Of a DNA stretch of 64,000 nucleotides, positions 55,240 through 64,000 are shown in pieces (the stretch's first letter is position 1; every line of letters begins with the position of its first letter). The stretch spans positions 347,001 through 411,000 of the forward strand of contig JAEMWC010000238.1 of assembly GCA_016490735.1 (NCBI GenBank). Reading direction: 5' to 3'. Under the pieces are notes generated by a model. The model was not told the DNA's origin, did no database searches, and saw only the letters and a list, made by a program, of their open reading frames with translations. Origin of the DNA: Pachyseris speciosa. Lineage: Eukaryota > Cnidaria > Anthozoa > Scleractinia > Pachyseridae. Both the position numbers and the translations under genes were made by a program.

Positions 55240-56470
55240 CAACCCCTCTCCCCTTCGGATTTTCCTGGGGCTTTGAGTCCCCCAACCCTCCGGCATTCCC
55301 AATTCCCTTTGTGGTCGGGGTATGGATATTTTCTGGAAACACACAATGTGTGGTTGCAGAAAATATCCATAACCCCACCACAGAGGGAAGTTTTGCACTG
55401 AAGTCTCCCCTATCCTGGTTTTCCTTTTTTCAAGGAACTGATAACCCCCCACCCATCTGAATTTCCGTGATAGTTTAAAACACCCCCAATTGCAGCCTCT
55501 CTGGTGAGTTTCCATTTTAATAAGAAAGACTGTTGAAGTGTTATGGGCACAAATACCATTTCCATATTTTCGTTTTTCTGTTTGAACAATCATTATGATA
55601 AAATAGTTGTTTGTAAAATTGTCTTGATGAACGTCAATCCTTTTTTAGCTTCCCAGCTGATCTCTTTGGACAACCAAAATTTAAGATTAAATGCAATCTT
55701 CTTCATGAACACCATCACCAATAAACATAAGAAACAATGGCAACTTTCTGCAATAAAATAAAAGACAATTGCAGTGGAGAAAGGTGGTGAGAAATCAATT
55801 ATGTAGGTTTCTGACACATGAAACTTGTCAGCTCTCAAGTTGTATGCATGCACTGTGAAATTCAGAGCAACATTAAAAGCCACGCTTTTCTTCATCTGCT
55901 GAAAAGAAACTTGACACCCTGTTAATAATTAATGGGGTGTCAAGATGACAAGGTACAACAATTATTGTTGTACCTTGTCATCTCAAAAATTGGTAGTTCA
56001 GAGGAATATAAAATGTGAATGTAAGGTGTTCGTTATTGACTAATAACGAAATGATTGTGTAACACAAGGTTTGAAACGTCTTATGACACATGCAAATTTC
56101 TGCACTGAAAATTTGATCAGTGCAGAAAACTAAATTTGACCACGCTTTTCTTCATCTGCTGAAAAGAAACTTGACACCCTGTTAATAATTAATGGGGTGT
56201 CAAGATGACAAGGTACAACAATTATTGTTGTACCTTGTCATCTCAAAAATTGGTAGTTCAGAGGAATATAAAATGTGAATGTAAGGTGTTCTTTATTGAC
56301 TAATAACGAAATGATTGTGTAACACAAGGTTTGAAACGTCTTATGACACATACAAATTTCTGCACTGAAAATTTGATCAGTGCAGAAAACTAAATTTGAC
56401 CTTTTACTCCTGGATGGTTTTGCTGCTGCCACAAACACCTTCAATAACTTTTTTTACTTTAACATATTTG
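55240..56470. repeat. dispersed repeat, copy 2 (first part)
   Basis: Second copy of the 53850 repeat, containing the tandem 260-bp duplication at 55881-56400. It stops near 56470 and resumes near 59600 after the LINE and Penelope-like block. Confidence 0.6.
55881..56400. repeat. tandem duplication, 2 x 260 bp
   Basis: 55881-56140 and 56141-56400 differ at only about two positions (g/t near 56031, g/a near 56092), so the duplication is recent or the assembly repeated it. Each unit carries a 41-bp palindrome (55943-55983, 56203-56243) with 20-bp perfect arms, AGATGACAAGGTACAACAAT, around one base. Confidence 0.9.
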
Positions 56471-56633
56471 TCATTGTTTGCCCTCAAAGCACCTAGGCTT
56501 ATCATGGGGTTCACAATAATACGAATTTACGTGTAAGCTAAAAAATCAGGCTCGCACATGACGACACACACAAACAAAACATAAAAGTTAAGACAGAAAA
56601 ATTTACCTAGCTAGGGATGTATTAATTTAGCAA

Positions 56634-57035
56634 TTAAACAGTGGCCATCAAAAAGCATTTAGTATTAATTATAAAACTTTGGACTTCTCGAAAAAAAGCA
56701 CAGTTAATATGATCGTAATTTACAGATTTAATGCCAGACAATAAAAAATTAAGTTTCCTAGCATCGCTGCTCGATGACCACTTCTCACCGAGAATATTAG
56801 CAACAGAGGTAAGGAGGACATTACGTTGAGCAGCATACCTTGGGCAGGACAAAAAGAAGCGTTTCACCGATTCAGACTCAAGCCCTTACTCACAAATAGG
56901 AGACACAGAACGCTTAATTTTGAACAAATATTCTCTTAGACAAGAAAACCCAAGTCTAAGGTGGGTGTGATCAACAGATGCACGTCTTGAAAAGGAGAAA
57001 TCAAATAACTTATTGTTGAAAGGCAAGACACTCAT
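56634..57035 (-). mobile_element. LINE RT C-terminal fragment
   Basis: Minus strand: LPFNNKLFDFSFSRRASVDH, LRLGFSCLREYLFK, then after a stop ESVKRFFLSCPRYAAQRNVL and INCAFFREVQSFI. A His/Cys 'FLLSCP' block of the C-terminal RT region. It abuts the Penelope-like element. Confidence 0.7.
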
Positions 57036-59213
57036 TATATGAGAAAGTGGCTATTAAGAAGTGCAACACTGAAACGCTCCAAGGAAAACAGGAAGCTGGC
57101 ATCGGATTTGGGCATTTTGGAAAACAAAATAAAGGCTACTTTAAACACCTTGGACTGGACAATACTGATCAGGCACCTTAAGGAGAATGTCGATAAGCAG
57201 ATGAAAAAGATCATCCTGACGCATCAGAAGAAGCTGAGAAATTTAACGAAAAACTCTGCCTTGCCATTCACGCACCATGAAACGGTCACGAATCTTTCTT
57301 CGTACAGACTAGCTGATAACGAGCTGGATATCCTGAAGAATATTGGTTTAGGGTTGTCAATCAAACCGTTACAACTTAATGAAGCGGAGATCTGGGCCAC
57401 ATTTGAAATGATTCACCAGGAGATGAAGAAAAATCTCAGAAATCGGGAACATTCAATGACTTTGAAAAATAAAGTTGCCAATCTCGCCCCCAGTTACATC
57501 TCAACAGATCATCCCACATCACAGGACATAAGAAAACACTGCATTCTGCAAAAATTGAAGAACAATAGCGGTATAATCGTGTTAAGGCCCGACAAAGGAA
57601 ATGGGGTAGTAAATCATGGACCGTAATGAATACATTGGTTGTTGTCTTAACATAGTTAATGATAGATGGAAATTTAAATGTTTACTTAAGGATCCGACAC
57701 AGATTCGTGAAGGGAAGCTCCAACGTTTTTTAAGGAAACTTCGGTCAGAAGGCCGATTAGATGAAACTACCTATAGGAATATTTATCCTACGGGTTCGCA
57801 ACCGGCCAGGTTCTATGGACTTCCCAAACTACATAAAAAACGTGAAGCTGTTGCCCCTCCTCCTCTTAGACCAATTGCCTCCTCCATTGGTGCCTATAAG
57901 TACAACCTGTCTAAGTATTTGGCTTCCATTTTAGGCCCCTGTATCTGTGACAAACATACCACACAAGACTCGTTCTCCTTTGTGAATGAATTCACTAATA
58001 TTCAATCCCAGAACAAATTTTTGATCTCGTTTGACGTTGAAAGCCTTTTCACTAATATTCCGCTTAGTGAGACAATCGACCTCGCCATAGAGACCATTTT
58101 TTAAGCACAACCCTCAGTTTCCTATTAACAAGGCTAATCTTAAAGAATTGTTTACTTTTGCTACTTCACAAACCCATTTCCTGTTTAATGGTTCTTTCTA
58201 TGATCAATGTGATGGAGTTGCCATGGGTTCTCCCTTGGCGATGGATATATAATTACAAAGATTCTCAGTTGCTCTATTACCGCAGATAAGTCGATGACAC
58301 CTTCTGTCTATTTTACAATGAGCAGGACGTAATGAAGTTTTTAAGTTATCTCAACTCTAGACATCCTAACATTCAGGTTTACTTATGAAACTCAACTCAA
58401 TGGGAAACTCCCCTTTCTGGATGTTCTTGTGGATAACTCGGGGGATTCTTGTATCACTTCAATGTATCACAAGAGCACTTACACTGGGCTTCTTACTAAT
58501 TTCCTTAGTTTTACTTCCTTTATGTATAAGGTTGGTCTGATTTACACTTTGGTTGACAGAATTTTTAAAATCAACAACACCCACTGGACGGGAAAAAGAT
58601 CTTCAACAACTATCTCTAACACTTCAATGCAACTCCTTTCCTAGCCATCTCATAGATAAGATTATTAAGGGGTATAAAAACAAATTGTCTTCTAGACCAA
58701 CTCAAAACAACTCTTCTACCACTGGGGAAAACACTACAGGTATTCGATACTTCAAACTGCCATTTGTGGGTGATTTCTCTACCGTCGCTCGCAAAAAACT
58801 AAAACGCTTGTTAAACGTTTATTGCAAAGATATAGACATCAGAATTGTTTTTTCTTCTTTCAAAATCAAGAATTTTTTCAGGTTTAAAGATCCTATTCCA
58901 GACGCATTAAAATCTCTGGTTGTGTATCAATTTACTTGTGCGGGATGTAACTCCTGTTACATTGGCAAGACGTCATGCCACTTTACAACCAGGGTAAAAG
59001 AGCATCTCTCAACTGACAAAAATTCTCATGTTTTCAAACACCTGAACGGTTCACTTAGTTGTAAATGCAAATGCTCGGTTGACTGCTTCAAGATTATAGA
59101 TTCAGCTAAAACTAGACATTGTCTTAAGCTCAAAGAAGCGATCTACATCAGCCGCTTAAAACCAGAACTAAATGCGCAATTACAACACAACAACGATTTT
59201 TGCTTCTTGTGAT
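57036..59213 (+). mobile_element. Penelope-like element with RT and GIY-YIG, several breaks
   Basis: N-terminal part 57039-57605 (SSYRLADNELDILKNIGLGL, IIVLRPDKGNGVV), shift, 57616-58104 (YGLPKLHKK, SFDVESLFTNIP), shift, GVAMGSPLAM near 58213, a stop just before VDDTFCLF at 58291, FLDVLVDN, then a clean C-terminal frame 58553-59212 with CNSCYIGKTSCHFTTRVKEH of the GIY-YIG nuclease. The order is that of GIY-YIG Penelope-like elements. Not active. Confidence 0.85.
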
Positions 59214-59599
59214 TCGATTACGTAATTCACACTCATGCATTTGCACGTGCATAATTTTAACTGTTACTGTATTTTAAATTTCAAATTGCTAACGTACTCA
59301 AATTGTAAACGTACTTATAAACACTGGAAAAGGAAACAACACATTAAATACTGTTATTGTCACGAAGTTATGGCAATGTTATTTATGAAATAACTCATTG
59401 TAACTATGGGGAAAGATAGTTGACTATAATTTAGCTTTAAAAGTGGGAAGAGATACAGAGTGTCAAACGGCTAGGCTCAGAGAATTCCAGCCAGTGATAG
59501 CAGATCGAAAAAAAGACTTTTGAAATTGAAAAGTTCTACAAGGAAATTGTGTAAAGTTGTCCCTTGATCTAAGATGAAAATGTGTTCGCTCACCAGGTA

Positions 59600-60060
59600 C
59601 ATGTACTTTTAGAAGTAACTCAGTTAAATAATTTTAGTTGCACTTAAGACTTGTTTTGAAAAAAGCAGGAATATATCTCAATGCAAAATTGCCTAGTGTA
59701 TGCTGGAGTGTAAGTCAGTACTCTGTTGTTAAAACACTCTGTGTATGCTGGAGTGTAAGTCAATACTCTGTTGTTAAAACACTCTGTAAAGGCTTTAAGA
59801 CTCCTTCCACATTTTTAGTTAAACATTGAATGATAAATTCCATCTATTGGGGCATTGAATATTACATTTCTTGTTAATAAATCAGTTAACATGCCCTCTT
59901 ATGCCACCTGCACTGTCAAAGGCGTTGTTGCTCTAAAATATTCCTTACTCGATGATATGATTTCTTAGACCTTGATAAGTTTGATTCCTGTTTCTTAATC
60001 AATCCCCCATATGCTAGTTGAAATGAAATTTAAGTCACCAGATGTAAAAAAAGAAAAACA
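59600..60060. repeat. dispersed repeat, copy 2 (second part)
   Basis: Continues the repeat interrupted at 56470. Holds a 45-bp tandem pair (59696-59740, 59741-59785; gtgtatgctggagtgtaagt) absent from copy 1. Confidence 0.55.
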
Positions 60061-60073
60061 TAAGTGCATGTAA

Positions 60074-60270
60074 GGGGGCAGGATGGCCAAGTGGTTAGAG
60101 TGATGGATTTCAATGTGGTTGCCCCGGATTCAAATCCCATTCTGGCTGCTAGCTGGTCTTGTTCTGGGTAGTCCCTGGTTCAAGTCCTCATAGTCCGGAA
60201 GATTAGCGGCTAAAAATAGCGGAATTGTTCAAATTAGTGATACAAGTGTGAAATTTTCAGAATAAGTGCC
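60074..60270 (+). mobile_element. second tRNA-derived SINE type
   Basis: A box TGGCCAAGTGGTTAGAG (60084-60100) and B box GATTCAAATCC (60127-60137), with a body 'ctggtcttgttctgggtagt' unlike the 47656 SINE. The head resembles a class II (Leu/Ser-like) tRNA but does not fold with a proper acceptor stem as I read it. Confidence 0.55.
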
Positions 60271-60655
60271 TTTTAGCTTGTAGATTCACATACCATTGAG
60301 ATCCCGTCTGGATCCTAATCATAAGCACATGTTTTAAGACGTTATTTTACAGGCGGTTTAGCGGTTCGGTACAGCAGGCTCACAGCTAGTCGTACTTACG
60401 CAACAAACGTAATGATATTTGGCCTAAAATGCCCAAATTTAGTCGAAAGAATCATATTATGCTTTGAAAAACCCTCGAATAGCTGTTTTAGGCCAAATAA
60501 AATGTTTGCATTTAAAAATCTTGCTAAAACTTTGGGTTCCTGCGGTGTGAACAAGGAACGCCTGACTGATTGGTGCCTGTGATGTGAGCAAGGAACGCCT
60601 GGTTGATTTTCCAAAGTACAAACAGGCAGCTTAAAGTTGGAAAAATTATCGGAAG
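60271..60655. promoter_or_regulatory. upstream region of the 60656 gene
   Basis: Contains a 37-bp imperfect tandem repeat ending 60 bases before the ATG (aaggaacgcctg at 60553 and 60590). No TATA box is evident. Regulatory role is only inferred from position. Confidence 0.3.
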
Positions 60656-63600
60656 ATGGCTCTTTCACGGTATCGTATTAACTGGGATTTGTGTGCTTTA
60701 TGCCAAATGGAGAATGCAAATGAAAAGCTTGTTTCTCCGGTTAATGATAAAAGAAAAGATCGCGGAACAGGCTATAAAAGTTTAGCCGATAATCTACCAA
60801 AGTTCGCCGAGGTTGGCCAATATCCGATTCGAGTGACCTTGTCCCACCTAGATGAAGGAAGGGGAATTGAGGAAACACTCAGATTTCACAAAGCATCATG
60901 GCACAAATCATGTTTCAATAAATGCAGCAGTGCAAAGCTGACCATAGCTCAGAAGAGGAAGCACGCAGAGGTCAGTGGAGACTCTGAGGAGGAGACTTCC
61001 GCTCAACCGAGTCCGATCAAAACTAGACGAGTCTCCCTTGGATCAGCAGCCAAGCTTTCGACCAGAGATGACATGAAGCAATGCTTCTTTTGCGAAGAAG
61101 CGGGTAGGAAACTCAAGATAATGTTTTAATTTGGACTAAGTAAAACACAACAGTAAATCAATGGCAACTTACTTGTATGATATGTTTTTCTTAAAATGCT
61201 CAGTGATAAGATCAGGTTTTTATTCTTTTATCAGGCATTATTTGTTCAAACAAGTCAACATTTGTTGCATCCTCTTGTCTATTTCAAAAAACCGTCGTGG
61301 TAGCTGTTTGTTTGTTTGTTTGCATTTAACATGTCATCATATATTCACAAATATTCTAACTGAATATTGTCAAAGAATAACGAAAACTGAATGGATGTGT
61401 AATTCACACTACGTCAATATGAACAAGGCTTCTCCAAGGTTTAATTGTAAACAAATGTGAGTTGATACATTTGTGCAGAAATGTAACCTCACTGGATAAC
61501 AAAATTTATCTCTGTTAGAATCTACAACCAGAAAAAATAACTTGTGAACGAGATCGTAAAAAGAGGCAAAATAAATTCGATGAAAATGCGTTATTTTGAT
61601 ATTTCGAAATTTTATGTCATAACAGGTAATCTTCGTAGAGCAGCAACAGTTGCTATTGATAGCAATGTAAGAGCAGCAGCCACAAAACTTCAAGACCACA
61701 AGCTGTTGTCAAAGTTGGTAGCTGGTGATATGCATGCCCTAGATGCATACTACCACGCATCATGTCTTACTGCTCTTTACAATCGAGTTAGAAACATTAG
61801 ACCCTCGAAAGAGCAAGAAGAAAATGACACTTCTCAGGTTTCTTTGGAGGCTATTGCTTTAGCAGAACTTGTTTTGTATATAGAGGAGGCTCCAAGGCCA
61901 AGGGTCTTTAAGTTATCGGATTTGGCAAAAATGTACTCGTCTTCACTTGAGCAGCTCGGAGCACATGTTCCAGACCGTGTAAACAGCACTAGGTTGAAGG
62001 ATCGCCTGCTCGCACAAATACCAGAGCTTGGCGCGTATACTGAAGGAAAAGAAGTAAAGCTAGCATTCTCTAGTGACATTGGTACAGCTTTACAATTTGC
62101 TCAAACTCATGACTATGACAATGAGGCCATGTATCTTGCCAAAGCTGCAATGCTTGTTAGGAAAGAGCTATTCGCTAACAAGCAATGCTTTAATGGTACT
62201 TTTGATACCGACTGTCATCGCTCTGCAGTACCTGACTTACTCCTCGCGCTTGTGAAGATGATTTTAGAGGGACCGAGCGTGAAAACTATCAATGAGCAAG
62301 ATACGATGGGCATGAACGCAGGTGTGATGCTTTCCCAGCTGCTGATCTTTAATACCGTGAAACGTCACAGGGACCCGCAGTCTGATGCCACAGCAACCAG
62401 ACACGATCCAAATAGAGAGCCTCCATTACCAGTCTACCTGGGACTACTAGTTCACGCTGAAACCAGAAAAAAGGCTTTATTAGATAAGCTCTACAGATTA
62501 GGATTATCCATTTCTTACGACCGAGTGATGCAAATTTCAGCAGATCTAGGAAACAGTGTCTGTGCACAATTTGAAGAGGACGGCGTAGTGTGTCCCTCAA
62601 AGTTAAAAAAATCTCTGTTTACTACGGGTAGTGTGGACAACATAGATCACAACCCAAGCTCACGTACAGCTAAAGACTCATTTCATGGAACAGCGATTTC
62701 TCTCACCGAGCACCCTACTAATGACTTTGATGGCATCGACAGAAATCGAGTTCTAATAAATGCTGACCTACCAAAAAGGAAAACTGTGTCTAATCTTCCC
62801 GAAACCTACACTGGTATTCAACCCTACATGGAACAAGAATCGAAGAAAGATTATTATGTTCCAGGAGACTGTAATGCTAACAAACCGCAGTCAGATTTGG
62901 TCACTGAAAATATGAAATGCGAGTATCAGTGGCTCAATAAGGTCGAAGAACTGCTCGCGAAGGAAAAGCTGGAGGAGAAGGAGTATCTGTCCTGGTCGGC
63001 GCACTTTGCTTCCTTGCAAACCAGAGCTCTCTCACCTACTGCTATAACGTCGCTTTTACCTCTCTTCGAAGAAAATGCACACAGTAAGGCAATGATCCAA
63101 CATTCTATGAAATTAGTGAAGGATGCAATCGCATACATTAATCCCGGGCAGACACCAATTATTGGAATGGACCAGCCCCTTTACGCCCTTGCAAAGCAGA
63201 TCCAGTGGGAGAAAGCAGATACGTATGGGGAGAGAAGCTATGTTGTGATGATGGGTGGGCTTCACATAGAGATGGCCTCACTGAAGATGGTCGGACAATG
63301 GTTAAGCAACAGTGGGTGGGATAGCGCATTAGTCCAGGCAGACATTACAACCCGTGGAAGGGCAGATGCTATACTAAAGGCGGCCCACATCACCAGGTCT
63401 CGCTGTGCACATCAAGTGAGCGCATGTGCACTGTACATCTTACAGCGACGGGCTTACAAGGCTAGTGTCGTTGACAATAGGGAACCTGAAGATTTTACTA
63501 CTTGGGTGCAGAAGCAGAGTGAAGCACATCCCCATTTTCTTTTCTGGTCAACTGCGCTTGAATTAGAACTATTGGCTCTAGAATTTGTCAGGTCTATTAG

Positions 63601-64000
63601 AGAAGGCAACTTTTCCCTGTATGTACAGATTCTTGGTAAGCTTGCCCCTTGGATGTTTGCTCTCGATTTAATTAACTATTCAAGATGGCTTCCCATTCAC
63701 ATCAGAGATCTCGTCAACCTAAAGGAGAGGCACCCATCAGTATACGTCGAGTTCGAACAAGGGAAGTTTGTTGTGCAGAAATCTCAGCACCTATTCTCGA
63801 AGATTTCTCTAGACCACAACCACGAACAGGAGAACGAGATGATTAAAGGGGACGGTGGAGCAGTAGGACTAACGGAAAGTCCCGCAGCCCTCCGACGTTG
63901 GATGGTAGCAGGTCCCGAAATAGCAAGAGCAGTAAAAGAATTCGAGAGTACATATGGCGTACGAAAACCTGCTGATACCCGTCACCACGAGCAAGTCCCA
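60656..64000 (+). CDS. large two-exon protein with paired CxxC...HxxC modules, 3' end outside window
   Basis: Exon 1 (60656-61103) ends at gtagga; exon 2 starts at 61626 after cataacag; the split Gly codon fits. Together 941 codons are open to the edge with no stop, the longest frame in the window. Module 1 has C13-x2-C16 and H83-x2-C86; module 2, spanning the intron, has C143-x2-C146 and H193-x2-C196. Both look like zinc-binding folds. Downstream are acidic/helical stretches, then IGMDQPLYALAKQIQW (about 660), MMGGLHIEMASLKM (about 690) and DHNHEQENEMIKGDGGAVGL (about 880). From memory, similar large proteins are multicopy in invertebrates and may have an RNase H-like (DUF6589-like or DDE) core, which would make D/H/E here catalytic; this is inference. 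It could equally be a domesticated gene. Confidence 0.75.

Noticed and set aside
55231..55593. 120-codon minus-strand frame
   Set aside because: It lies in the dispersed repeat and across a palindrome; the paralogous copy at 53850 does not conserve it.
60074..60150. tRNA gene on the plus strand
   Set aside because: Both boxes are present but no matching acceptor stem was found, and SINE-like sequence continues downstream.

Overview
The window looks like nuclear DNA of a marine invertebrate, most likely an anthozoan cnidarian such as a stony coral. It is AT-rich, has GT-AG introns, and carries an axonemal dynein gene broken by long introns that are full of DNA transposons, Penelope-like elements, a DIRS element, L1-type and CR1/L2-like LINEs and tRNA-derived SINEs. 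The taxon is inferred from this repeat mix; nothing here proves a species.

The host backbone is one plus-strand gene: the N-terminal tail of an axonemal dynein heavy chain of the single-headed inner-arm type (DNAH3/7/12 group). Twelve exons from 14489 to 53720 (1,583 nt, about 527 codons) join in compatible phase at every junction. A 27-nt microexon at 4354 and an exon fragment at 1-60 may precede them. The motor domain lies beyond the window.

Region by region: 0-5 kb holds a duplicated segment with LINE pieces and a TIR element. 5.59-12.64 kb is a two-gene DNA transposon (THAP-DDE transposase plus a SWIM/YqaJ-type partner, ISL2EU-like) with 78-bp TIRs, itself hit by four smaller elements. 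15.0-16.9 kb has Penelope-like GIY-YIG fragments around a minisatellite. 17-28 kb is a minus-strand DIRS element split inside its tyrosine recombinase by an L1-type LINE, which carries a CR1-like LINE, a hAT element and a MITE that has yet another MITE inside it. 28-53 kb is dynein exons separated by many TIR elements, including a 2.2-kb foldback element. 53.8-60 kb holds a dispersed repeat in two copies, a tandem 260-bp duplication with a near-perfect hairpin, a LINE and a larger Penelope-like element.

The most gene-like stretch is at 60656-64000: a two-exon gene open for 941 codons to the window edge, with two CxxC...HxxC modules. I do not recognise its function with certainty; parts of it resemble large multicopy transposase-like proteins of invertebrates.

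Several insertions can be read against their own empty site (a paralogous copy or a reading frame that closes up when the insert and one target repeat are removed), so the target duplications given here are better supported than flank matching alone.
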